Shown here one piece after another: positions 55,424-64,000 of a stretch of DNA of 64,000 nucleotides. This stretch comes from Streptomyces solicavernae. Lineage in GTDB: Bacteria > Actinomycetota > Actinomycetes > Streptomycetales > Streptomycetaceae. The notes below the pieces were generated by a model. That model was given only the letters and a program-made list of their open reading frames with translations. It was not told the origin of the DNA and made no database searches. The position numbers and the translations under genes were made by a program. The DNA is taken from NCBI RefSeq assembly GCF_029968095.1, contig NZ_JASCIR010000005.1, positions 124,001 to 188,000 of the forward strand, in the 5' to 3' direction. Position 1 is the first letter of the stretch, and each line of letters starts with the position of its first letter.

Positions 55424-55458
55424 CGGCACCCGGCACCCGGCACCCGGCACCCGGCACC
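55424..55458. repeat. Five perfect CGGCACC heptamers
   Basis: Five contiguous copies of CGGCACC, preceded from about 55365 by degenerate copies (CACTCGG, CTCCCGG variants). The array fills the gap between the response regulator and the convergent symporter. Confidence 0.85.
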
Positions 55459-55510
55459 CGGCAGTGCGACGGGCCGATGCGCGGGCTCGCTGACTCGACC
55501 CCTCCGCGCC

Positions 55511-57283
55511 TCACACAGCCCCGGCCCCGGTCAGCGACCGCACCTCGGTCTCCGCGTGCCTGGCCTCGTCCGCCGACTCACCGGACGTCACCGTGCCGAT
55601 CCAGCCCGCGAGGAAGCCGAGCGGGATGGAGACCAGGCCGGGGTTTCGCAGCGGGAACACCTGGAAGTCGACGCCCGGGAAGATCGCTGCCGGGCTGCCG
55701 GAGACCACCGGCGACAGCCCGACCAGGACCAGCGCGGGCACCAGACCGCCGTACACCGACCAGACCGCGCCGCGTGTGGTGAAGCCCCGCCAGAACAGCG
55801 AGTACAGCAGCACCGGCAGGTTGGCGGAGGCCGCGACGGCGAAGGCGAGGCCGACCAGGAACGCCACGTTCAGGTCACGCGCGAGCAGCCCGAGCCCGAT
55901 CGCGACCGCCCCGATCCCCACCGCCGCGACCCGCGCCACGGCAACCTCACTACGCGGCTTGACCTGCCGCTCGACCGGTTCGACGGACTGCTCCGGCTCG
56001 ACGGACTGCCCTGGCCCGACGAACTGGTCCGGCTCGACGGACTCCGGCTCGACGGACTGCCCCGGCTCCTCCACCGACTCGACCGTCCGCTCCGGCTCGA
56101 CCGGCCGACCGGCCCCCACCGGCCGACCCGACGCGACCGGCTTGCCGCGCCCGCGCAGCGACGCGTACAGGTCGTGCGCGACGGACGCCGACGAGGCGAG
56201 CGTGATGCCCGCGACGACCGCCAGGATCGTGGCGAACGCGACGGCGGCGACGATCGCGAACAGGATCGTCCCACCGGTGGAGTCCGCGCCTCCGCCGAGG
56301 TCGAGCGAGAGCAGCGAAACCGCCGTGTTCCCGGCAGGGTTGGAGCGCCGCACCTCCGCCGAGCCGACGATCGCCGCGGCCCCGAAGCCGAGCACGACGG
56401 TCATCAGGTAGAAGGTGCCGATCAGCCCGATCGACCAGACCACCGAGCGCCGCGCGGCACGCGCCGTGGGCACGGTGTAGAACCGCGACAGGATGTGCGG
56501 CAGCCCCGCCGTGCCGAGCACCAGCGCGAGGCCCAGGCTGATGAAGTCAAGTCGTGCCGTCCAACTCCCCCCGTATTTCAGGCCGGGGCCGAGGAACTTC
56601 TCCCCGTGCCCGCTGCGCTCCGCCGCCGTACTGAGCAACTGGTTGAAGTCGCCGTGGAAGCGCACCAGGACGAGCACGGTGAGCGCGATCGCCCCGCCCA
56701 TCAGCAGCACTGCCTTGACGATCTGGATCCACGTGGTGGCCCGCATCCCTCCCAACGACACATAGACGACCATGAGCGCGCCGACACCGACGACCGTCCA
56801 GCTCTGCGCCGCCCCGCTCGTCCCGCCGAGCAGTAGCGCGACCAGGCTGCCCGCCCCCACCATCTGCGCCACCAGATAGAGAACGGACACGGTCACCGAA
56901 GAAGTTCCCGCCGCGATCCGAACGGGCCGCTCTCTCATCCGCGCCGCCACGACATCGGCGAGCGTGAACCGGCCGCAGTTACGGACGAGTTCGGCCACCA
57001 GGAACAGCACGACGAGCCAGGCGACGAGGAAGCCCACGGAGTACAGCAGCCCGTCGTAACCGTAGAGCGCGATCAGGCCTGCGATGCCGAGGAAGGAGGC
57101 CGCCGACATGTAGTCACCGGCGATGGCGAAACCGTTCTCCATCGGCGTGAAGAGCCGTCCGCCCGCGTAGAACTCCTCGGCCGTGCCGTGCCGTTTGCGG
57201 CTCGCCCAGGTGGTGATGGCCAACGTGACGGCGACGAACGCGCTGAACAGGACGAGGGCCAGGGTCTGGTGATCTTCGCTCAC
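55511..57283 (-). CDS. Sodium:solute symporter, monocarboxylate/acetate (ActP) type
   Basis: 590 residues from a GTG; about 13 membrane helices. SSS signatures: FAIAGDYMSAASFLGIAGLI (sodium site region), GTAGLPHILSRFYTVP, ILAVVAGITLASSASVAHDL. Between two late helices there is an insert of about 50 residues made of VEP/SVEPEQ near-repeats (DNA 55970-56130), not present in typical ActP proteins. Encoded with a small DUF485 protein whose stop overlaps its start by four bases, as in acetate permease operons. Likely substrate acetate, pyruvate or another short carboxylate. Confidence 0.88.
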   Translation of the reverse strand: MSEDHQTLALVLFSAFVAVTLAITTWASRKRHGTAEEFYAGGRLFTPMENGFAIAGDYMSAASFLGIAGLIALYGYDGLLYSVGFLVAWLVVLFLVAELVRNCGRFTLADVVAARMRERPVRIAAGTSSVTVSVLYLVAQMVGAGSLVALLLGGTSGAAQSWTVVGVGALMVVYVSLGGMRATTWIQIVKAVLLMGGAIALTVLVLVRFHGDFNQLLSTAAERSGHGEKFLGPGLKYGGSWTARLDFISLGLALVLGTAGLPHILSRFYTVPTARAARRSVVWSIGLIGTFYLMTVVLGFGAAAIVGSAEVRRSNPAGNTAVSLLSLDLGGGADSTGGTILFAIVAAVAFATILAVVAGITLASSASVAHDLYASLRGRGKPVASGRPVGAGRPVEPERTVESVEEPGQSVEPESVEPDQFVGPGQSVEPEQSVEPVERQVKPRSEVAVARVAAVGIGAVAIGLGLLARDLNVAFLVGLAFAVAASANLPVLLYSLFWRGFTTRGAVWSVYGGLVPALVLVGLSPVVSGSPAAIFPGVDFQVFPLRNPGLVSIPLGFLAGWIGTVTSGESADEARHAETEVRSLTGAGAV

Positions 57284-57789
57284 CGCTCGACTCCCCTGGT
57301 CAACTCCTGGGTGTCCCAGCGGAGTTCGAGGGCCGCCCGGTCCCGGCGCAGCCGCGCGTGCCGGGCGTAGGCCCAGGTCAGGAGGAAGGTGGACAGGAAC
57401 TGGCCGAGCCCGGCGAGCAACGCCACGTTCACCGAGCCGGCCACGGGCCGGGCCATCAGCTCGGGCGCGGTGGTCGCCACCACCACGTACGCCACGTACC
57501 AGGTGAAAAACGCGATGCAGGCCGGTACGACGAACCGCCGGTACCTGCGCCGGACTTCCTGGAACGCGGGGCTCCGTTGCACTTCGAGATAGATGTCGGC
57601 AGCGCTCACGGCGGGCTCGCCCGGCCCGTCCTGCGCCGTCCCGCGCGCGTGCGGGACGGGTGGCGCGGGCTCACCGGCTGCCTCCCACCCGGCCCATCCC
57701 GAGGCGAGTGCGTCCTGCCAGGGGTCGTCGAGCTCACCGGGACCGCTGAGCCGCACCTTCCCGGCGTCGGGATCTTCGCGCTTGTCCAC
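57280..57789 (-). CDS. DUF485 family membrane protein
   Basis: 169 residues from the GTG at 57789, with GAGGAG upstream. The first 75 residues are hydrophilic. The DUF485 core follows: YLEVQRSPAFQEVRRRYRRF, then two membrane helices (ACIAFFTWYVAYVVVATTA; LAGLGQFLSTFLLTWAYARH). DUF485 proteins (YjcH) accompany ActP-type symporters and are assumed to assist them. Translational coupling with the symporter supports this. Confidence 0.88.
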   Translation of the reverse strand: MDKREDPDAGKVRLSGPGELDDPWQDALASGWAGWEAAGEPAPPVPHARGTAQDGPGEPAVSAADIYLEVQRSPAFQEVRRRYRRFVVPACIAFFTWYVAYVVVATTAPELMARPVAGSVNVALLAGLGQFLSTFLLTWAYARHARLRRDRAALELRWDTQELTRGVER

Positions 57790-57992
57790 CGAACTCTCCT
57801 CGTCCGCGGCCCACTTCGGCCGCGTGCCCAAGGATGGGCAGAACGTGAAGATCCCGACACTTCAATCCTCCCGCTTCACCCCATCAGGTGACCGGGGGCT
57901 TGGCGCGGGGGAAACTGCCGGGCTCGGCGCGGGGAAACTGCCGGGCTCGCCCCTCCGGCACAATCCGGGCTCGCCCCTCGGCAACACAGCGA

Positions 57993-58054
57993 CGAGCCCG
58001 AGATCGGCCACAGGGGCGAGCCCGAGATCGCCATAGGGAGCGAGCCCGAGATCG
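57993..58054. repeat. CGAGCCCGAGATCG three times at 24-base spacing
   Basis: Exact 14-base copies at 57993, 58017 and 58041. Just upstream (about 57903-57948) a second unit, GGGGAAACTGCCGGGCTCG, is present twice; CCGGGCTCG is partly complementary to CGAGCCCG, so large imperfect hairpins can form. The stretch lies between the parE stop and the DUF485 gene start. Confidence 0.8.
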
Positions 58055-58071
58055 GTCCGCGCGAGACGTAC

Positions 58072-60192
<2,121 letters not shown>

Positions 60193-60660
60193 GCGTTTCG
60201 CTCCTCGCTGAATTTCTGTTGGGACCCCCTGGAGAGAGGGTCGGCATCGGTCGCCGCTCAGAGGGTACCGAGGCCTGGTAGAGCCGATGTAACGCCACCC
60301 TCAACTGACCGTCAGCCTAGTCCAGCGTCGTATGGATGTTCGATCCCTCGATGGGGTGATGCTCACATCACGTTCCCAAGCAGGCATGAACCATTTAGGC
60401 TCCGGGCACGTCCTCATGAACAACCGGCCGCTCGTCAGGCCGGGGAGGGCCGAGCTGGACCACAACTGAAGACGGCAAGCAAGACTCTGCAAACCCACGC
60501 GAAAACCGTAGAAGACGTAATACGGCACATTCGCCGCCAACCGGCAGCAGACAGCCGCCTCGGAAGAAAGTTTCGAGGAAAAGCCAAGATCGGGAACGTT
60601 TTCGGCCTGGTTGGATGTTGACCCTGGTACGACAGCTCGTCGAGCTAGAGAAGAGGCGAC
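60193..60660. other. Divergent region between parE and the DUF7455 gene
   Basis: 468 bases, AT-richer than average at 60450-60620, no gene seen. A 13-base palindrome AGCTCGTCGAGCT lies at 60637-60649 near the DUF7455 start, preceded by TTGACC (about 60619), which could be a -35 box. Promoters of both genes must be here. Confidence 0.45.
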
Positions 60661-60891
60661 GTGACTACTGTTCTGACCCCCGCGAGCCCCCTGACGGCCG
60701 CTGATCGCTGCGACCGCTGCGGCGCCCAGGCATACCTGCGCGTCGTCCTGATGAGCGGCGGTGAACTGCTCTTCTGCGCCCACCACGGTCGCAAGTTCGA
60801 GCCGGAACTCAAGAAGATCGCCGCTGAGATACAGGACGAGACGGAGCGGCTGACCGCCGTCCCGGCAAGCGCCGACACCGAGGAACGCTGA
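60661..60891 (+). CDS. DUF7455 family small zinc-finger-like protein
   Basis: 76 residues from a GTG behind GAAGAGGCGAC. DRCDRCGAQAYLRV and LLFCAHHGRKF supply two Cys pairs/His for one zinc (CxxC ... CxHH). Actinobacterial, almost always next to the hrdB-parE region in Streptomyces, function unknown. A hairpin terminator follows 46 bases after the stop, so this is a one-gene transcript. Confidence 0.88.
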   Translation: MTTVLTPASPLTAADRCDRCGAQAYLRVVLMSGGELLFCAHHGRKFEPELKKIAAEIQDETERLTAVPASADTEER

Positions 60892-60936
60892 CACTTCGCA
60901 TCACGACGAGCCAGCACCGGCCCAGGGCCGGCACTG

Positions 60937-60970
60937 CGGGCGGCCACCCTGACCAGGGTGACCGCCCGCT
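60937..60970 (+). terminator. Terminator of the DUF7455 gene
   Basis: GCGGGCGGCCACCCT pairs with AGGGTGACCGCCCGC (one mismatch in 15) around a GACC loop. Confidence 0.7.
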
Positions 60971-61127
60971 CTCGTACCTCTCAGGGCGCCGCACACAACT
61001 GCCGCCCACGGCGCGGCGACTGCCCGCAGCACGGCAACTGGGCTCTGCCCCGCGACCGCCTACGCCACTGCAACTTCCGCTGCACAGACGGTGACCGGCG
61101 ACCGGCCGGCTCCGTTCGGTGAGTGCT

Positions 61128-61161
61128 GCCTGCTGCCCGACCGACCGACCGGGCAGCAGGC
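61128..61161 (-). terminator. Terminator of the trypsin-like protease gene
   Basis: GCCTGCTGCCCG and CGGGCAGCAGGC form a 12-base-pair perfect stem around a 10-base ACCG-repeat loop, 23 bases beyond the protease stop. Confidence 0.65.
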
Positions 61162-61183
61162 CCTGCCGTTACGCTTCCTGCCG

Positions 61184-62044
61184 CTACTCGGCGGCGCGCT
61201 CCCGCGCCGACCGCTGCGCCTCCGACACCAGCGGCAGCACCTCGGAGATCCGCGTGTAGACGCCGGGGTTGCCCGGCTGCCCGCAGCCACTCCCCCACGA
61301 CACCAGGCCGATGAGCCGCCCTCGGGCCACCAACGGCCCGCCACTGTCCCCCTGGCAGGCGTCCCGGCCGCCCTCGGGCTCGCCCGCGCACAGCATGGAG
61401 TCGGCCAGGTACTTCCCGTCGACGCTGCCCGGGTAGGCCCGTTCGCAGACGCTGTCGGACAACACCCGTACGCGCGCGGCACGCAGCGTGCGCGCATAGT
61501 CACCCTCGCCGGTCGTGTCGCCCCAGCCGTACACCGAGGCCGCCGTGCCGGGTTCGTACGCGGCGCTCCCCTCGCGCGCCATGGGGACCACGGACGCCTC
61601 GGGCAGCGACTTGGCGAGGGTGAGGACCGCGACGTCTCCGGCGTTGGTGAGGCTGTCGTACTCCCCGTTCACCCACACCCGACGCACGGTGACTTCGCGC
61701 CCCTCGTCCGTCCGCAGATCGGCGCGTCCCGCGATGACCTTCAGGTCGGGCACTTCGCTCGGCGGGACCCCGAGCACGTCCTGGCTCAGGCAGTGCGCGG
61801 CCGTCAGCACGGTGCGCCGGTCCACGACGGCGCCGCCGCAGAACTGCCCCGACCGCGCACCGCCGAACCGGTCACGACTGGCGATCGCCACCACCCAGGG
61901 GTGCTCGGCGACTTGGACCGGCCGGCCGCCGACGACCACCCCGTCGGCCACGGCCGGAGCAGGCGCGGCCAACGGCAGCACCGCTGCCGCCGCAAGTGGG
62001 GCGAGTAAACCCGACAGCGCACTGACGAAGGGTCCACGGCGCAT
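61184..62044 (-). CDS. Secreted trypsin-like (S1A) serine protease
   Basis: 286 residues from the ATG at 62044, preceded by AGGAG; an ATG at 62071 has no ribosome site. Signal peptide: MRRGPF, then a hydrophobic core (SALSGLLAPLAAAAVLPLAA) ending APAVADG near residue 35. The mature part begins VVVGGRPVQVAEHPWVVAI. Catalytic triad: His in TVLTAAHC, Asp in NAGDVAVLTL, Ser in ACQGDSGGPLV; disulfide cysteines flank them. Asp six residues before the Ser (RDACQGD) indicates trypsin-like Lys/Arg specificity. Exported, extracellular proteolysis. Confidence 0.93.
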   Translation of the reverse strand: MRRGPFVSALSGLLAPLAAAAVLPLAAPAPAVADGVVVGGRPVQVAEHPWVVAIASRDRFGGARSGQFCGGAVVDRRTVLTAAHCLSQDVLGVPPSEVPDLKVIAGRADLRTDEGREVTVRRVWVNGEYDSLTNAGDVAVLTLAKSLPEASVVPMAREGSAAYEPGTAASVYGWGDTTGEGDYARTLRAARVRVLSDSVCERAYPGSVDGKYLADSMLCAGEPEGGRDACQGDSGGPLVARGRLIGLVSWGSGCGQPGNPGVYTRISEVLPLVSEAQRSARERAAE

Positions 62045-62158
62045 ACGTTCTCCTGACACTGAGTTGCTCATTACTCGCTCAGCGTCGACCACTGACGCGC
62101 GCTCCGCACCCGCGCGTGGATGCACACAAGGGGCGTGCGCGGACCGGCGGGTCACGCA

Positions 62159-62194
62159 CAAGGGCCCGGACTCCTCACGGAATCCGGGCCCTTG
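62159..62194 (-). terminator. Hairpin, possibly ending a tiny leftward gene
   Basis: CAAGGGCCCGGA and TCCGGGCCCTTG form a 12-base-pair stem with an imperfect inner helix. It lies in what would otherwise be a purely divergent promoter region, 23 bases beyond the stop of the 39-codon leftward frame (62217-62336). A terminator makes little sense there unless something is transcribed leftward into it. Confidence 0.6.
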
Positions 62195-62216
62195 CCTCGT
62201 ACGAGCGGTCTGCGAC

Positions 62217-62336
62217 CTAGTCGAGGTAGTCGCGCAGTATGGACGTGTGAGCGCTGTGCTCGATCGGCATCAATGCAGGTCGGCAGGAAGCGCAGGCCAC
62301 GAAATATCTTGGCTTGAGATGAGTGGTGATCTCCAT
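62217..62336 (-). CDS. Possible 39-residue protein with CxxC
   Basis: ATG at 62336: MEITTHLKPRYFVACASC, RPALMPIEHSAHTSI, LRDYLD, stop. It has a CxxC and two later His, so could bind zinc, and a proper hairpin follows its stop. Against it: several rare codons (AGA, TAT, ATA, TTG, CCA), no clear ribosome site, and its ATG shares the palindrome CCATGG with the ATG of the rightward gene, so at most leaderless or alternative expression is possible. Function unknown. Confidence 0.3.
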   Translation of the reverse strand: MEITTHLKPRYFVACASCRPALMPIEHSAHTSILRDYLD

Positions 62337-62646
62337 GGGACATCTCGAAGATCCGGGCACCTGGGTTGCCTCCGACGACGCCGACCGTTTCGTGGTCGAC
62401 GCACAGTGGGAGTGTCAGGATCGCAACGACGAGCGCTCCGACTCGTCGGGCTGGGTCCTCATGGAAGCACCGGAGATCTTGGTAGCAAGGGAGGCCGGGG
62501 GGGCAGTCGATTCGTACTCTCCGGAGGAAGCCCGGAAGCTCGCCGAGCGGCTCCTGGAAGCGGCCGACGAGGGTGAGCGGCGCTGGGCGGCGGCGGTCTC
62601 CGCGCTCGACCACCCGAACTGGCTCACGCCGCTCACCAGCCAGTGA
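62335..62646 (+). CDS. Small acidic hypothetical protein
   Basis: 103 residues from the ATG at 62335; GTG codons at 62323 and 62326 are alternatives. Sequence features: GHLEDPGTWVASDDADRFVV, a Trp/Glu/Asp-rich middle, and a helical C-terminus (YSPEEARKLAERLLEAADEG) shared by several Streptomyces small proteins found beside XRE/DUF397 genes. No cysteine pair, membrane segment or catalytic motif. Function unknown. A 15-base-pair terminator follows at once. Confidence 0.65.
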   Translation: MGHLEDPGTWVASDDADRFVVDAQWECQDRNDERSDSSGWVLMEAPEILVAREAGGAVDSYSPEEARKLAERLLEAADEGERRWAAAVSALDHPNWLTPLTSQ

Positions 62647-62651
62647 TCTTG

Positions 62652-62691
62652 AGAGCCCCGGAGTCGCATCGGCGGACGACTCCGGGGCTCT
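62652..62691. terminator. Bidirectional hairpin terminator
   Basis: AGAGCCCCGGAGTCG and CGACTCCGGGGCTCT, 15 perfect pairs with a 10-base loop, between two convergent small genes (stops at 62646 and 62703). Confidence 0.85.
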
Positions 62692-62702
62692 GTCGTGAGT
62701 GG

Positions 62703-62924
62703 TCACGCCCTGTCGTGCGCGCCACTGGCATGGGAGCGGATCTCCGAGGCGTGCCGTGCCGCGATCCTGATGTCGCCCTTCTCCCTCGCTTCGGTCATCT
62801 GGTTGTGGTTGGCCGCGCACACCCCGCAGAGAGGCACTGGGACGCAATCGAGCAGCCAGGCCTCGAACCCGATCGGAAGCTCGATGACGGGCTCGGGGGT
62901 GGTCTTGTGCTTCGTGGTAGCCAT
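62703..62924 (-). CDS. Small hypothetical protein with CxxC
   Basis: 73 residues from the ATG at 62924, behind GGGAGACCCCG. MATTKHKTTPEPVIELPIGF, then a hydrophobic/aromatic strand EAWLLDCVPVPLCGVCAANH (C-x-x-C plus Asn-His, perhaps a half zinc site) and a basic helical tail (EAREKGDIRIAARHASEIR). Streptomyces codon use. Divergent from the DUF6879-like gene, with a shared AT-rich dyad region between them. Function unknown; likely part of the same accessory cluster. Confidence 0.6.
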   Translation of the reverse strand: MATTKHKTTPEPVIELPIGFEAWLLDCVPVPLCGVCAANHNQMTEAREKGDIRIAARHASEIRSHASGAHDRA

Positions 62925-62987
62925 CGGGGTCTCCCAGCTCTCTGCGGGCCTGTGAACGCGACCGTAGAAAGCGGGAGTTGGGGATGG

Positions 62988-63013
62988 CGGGAAGTATTCT
63001 CGAATATTCTCCC
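62988..63013. promoter_or_regulatory. AT-rich imperfect dyad, candidate operator
   Basis: GGGAAGTATTC - TC - GAATATTCTCCC: two arms in inverted orientation around a central TATTCTCGAATA, also readable as two TATTCTC direct repeats 10 bases apart. It lies between the divergent 73-residue gene and the DUF6879-like gene and is strikingly AT-rich for this genome. A natural candidate target for the XRE regulator that follows. Confidence 0.4.
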
Positions 63014-63103
63014 GCCGTGCCCCGGGATGCCTCGACATTCGCCTGCGATCACGGACACCCTTGTCTGGCCAGGGGCTACACGAGCGGCACGAGGGGTGAC
63101 TGC

Positions 63104-63856
63104 ATGGCACGCAGGCTGCGTTTCAACGGGACGGGCAGCGGAGGTACGGGGTGCCCGTCCGTCCATGAGGACATCGACAGCGGAGACGTGATCGTCCACG
63201 GTCCGCCGCTTACCGACCCCGAGGAGATCGCCCAGCTTCAGCACCTGTCCGAGGGGGAGACAGCGGTCGTCGTGCCGCGTGAGGTGCTGGTCGACTGGAC
63301 GCCCAAGGGCAAGACGCGCAAGGCGAAGATCATCGGCCTGGACCAGTTCGAGGAGCTGTTCCGGGTCTTCCAGCACACGGCCTGGCGCCTGGAGACACGC
63401 CGCCGCTATGCCAGCGACGAACAGACAGACACCTACCGCCAGTTCACCCAGACCGGCAACGTCGAGTGGGACCCGAACGACCCGTACTGCGAACTGATCC
63501 GATCTCGGATCGCCCAGGGCAAGCGGGTTGAGCGCGTACGGATCGTCGACAACCCGCCGACCACCGGGCAGCTCTACCTGCTCAACAACGCCGAGCGGAA
63601 CGCATCCCTGGGCGAGGACATTCGCATCCTCCCGCGTGCGGACGCCGACCGACTCCTGATCTCCTCCGGCCATCGCGACTGGTGGCTGTTCGACAGCCGG
63701 TTCGTGGCCACCCTGCGGTTCGATGACGACGACCAGCTCGTGGACGTGGAGTTGATCACGGAGCCGGCTGAGGTGGTCCGCTGCAACGTGACCCGGGATA
63801 CCGCATGGCATCACGCCGTCCCCTACCGGGAGTTCGCGGCAGGGCTGGGCGAGTAG
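63104..63856 (+). CDS. DUF6879-like protein with N-terminal small-domain fusion
   Basis: 250 residues from the ATG at 63104, behind GAGGGG. The N-terminal 66 residues (MARRLRFNGTGSGGTGCPSV to AVVVPREVLVDW) resemble a small protein that, as I recall, is often a separate gene in Streptomyces. The rest (LDQFEELFRVFQHTAWRLE; KRVERVRIVDNPPT; ASLGEDIRILPR; WWLFDSRFVATLRFDDD) is the DUF6879 pattern. These genes stand next to XRE regulators in streptomycete accessory clusters, with no known biochemical activity. Here the XRE gene starts 19 bases after the stop. Confidence 0.7.
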   Translation: MARRLRFNGTGSGGTGCPSVHEDIDSGDVIVHGPPLTDPEEIAQLQHLSEGETAVVVPREVLVDWTPKGKTRKAKIIGLDQFEELFRVFQHTAWRLETRRRYASDEQTDTYRQFTQTGNVEWDPNDPYCELIRSRIAQGKRVERVRIVDNPPTTGQLYLLNNAERNASLGEDIRILPRADADRLLISSGHRDWWLFDSRFVATLRFDDDDQLVDVELITEPAEVVRCNVTRDTAWHHAVPYREFAAGLGE

Positions 63857-63875
63857 GCAGGCAGATCGGGTACCG

Positions 63876-64000
63876 GTGAGCACGGACTACCAGAAGGCAC
63901 GCGCAGAGCTGGGGTGCAGGCTCCGCGAGCTGCGCGAGGAGAGCCCTCACGGCCGCCTCACCGGTACGCGCCTGGCCGAGCAGTTGGGCTGGCCGCAGTC
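63876..64000 (+). CDS. XRE family helix-turn-helix regulator, 3' end outside window
   Basis: GTG start at 63876; 41 residues visible: VSTDYQKARAELGCRLRELR, then GRLTGTRLAEQLGWPQS, which is the first part of a helix-turn-helix (recognition helix just beginning). Family members usually continue for 250-290 residues with a DUF5753 domain. Operonic with the DUF6879-like gene. The cut-off prevents further description. Confidence 0.7.
   Translation, partial: MSTDYQKARAELGCRLRELREESPHGRLTGTRLAEQLGWPQ

Noticed and set aside
62159..62194. tRNA-like hairpin or attachment site
   Set aside because: Only one stem; no cloverleaf, no T-loop sequence, no integrase nearby.

Overview
The window looks like a stretch of Streptomyces chromosome. 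It is very GC-rich, many genes start with GTG, and it carries hallmark actinobacterial or Streptomyces genes: cutR/cutS, sepH, a coproporphyrin-type ferrochelatase, DUF4193 and DUF3093 proteins, a GNAT-first Pat acetyltransferase, a c-di-AMP (ydaO-type) leader and a DmdR/IdeR-type iron box. From memory, the order from the kdp genes to parE follows the SCO58xx part of the S. coelicolor chromosome. No rRNA, tRNA, integrase or CRISPR array was seen.

Left part (1-9300) is mosaic. It opens with the 3' part of a large helicase/phospholipase-D/zinc-ribbon protein whose domain set matches Mokosh type II phage defence. A histidine-utilisation fragment follows: hutI, a PLP amino-acid decarboxylase and hutD in one coupled leftward operon. 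Around it lie what look like remnants of a ureohydrolase, a hutH-like gene and an MFS transporter. A Doc-type toxin-antitoxin pair with its own palindrome sits at the edge of this scarred stretch, which looks like a rearrangement junction.

9300-19200 is a potassium and c-di-AMP themed block: an RNA methyltransferase, a KimA-type K+ importer divergent from two adjoining TrkA (RCK) proteins, a DUF3159 membrane protein, an OB-fold protein, and the KdpD/KdpE two-component system.

19200-41900 is core chromosome: thioesterase-dut-DUF3710 operon, DUF3093, DUF4193, CutR/CutS, inositol monophosphatase, coproporphyrin ferrochelatase, MFS pump plus sugar-lactone oxidase, SepH (cell division), sulfurtransferase, VOC protein, thymidine kinase, DUF5998 plus a phosphodiesterase-like enzyme, Pat and HPr.

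41900-61000 holds a GntR regulator, a secreted M23 peptidase behind a c-di-AMP riboswitch, an active/inactive M16 peptidase pair, parC, a COG0523 metallochaperone, a decayed LacI gene, an iron-box-controlled sucrase/ferredoxin-like protein, a DcuS/DcuR-type two-component system convergent with a DUF485/sodium-solute symporter pair, and parE. Many 3' ends here carry short tandem duplications.

61000-64000 has a secreted trypsin-like protease and then small accessory genes, ending in a DUF6879-like protein followed by an XRE regulator cut by the window edge.
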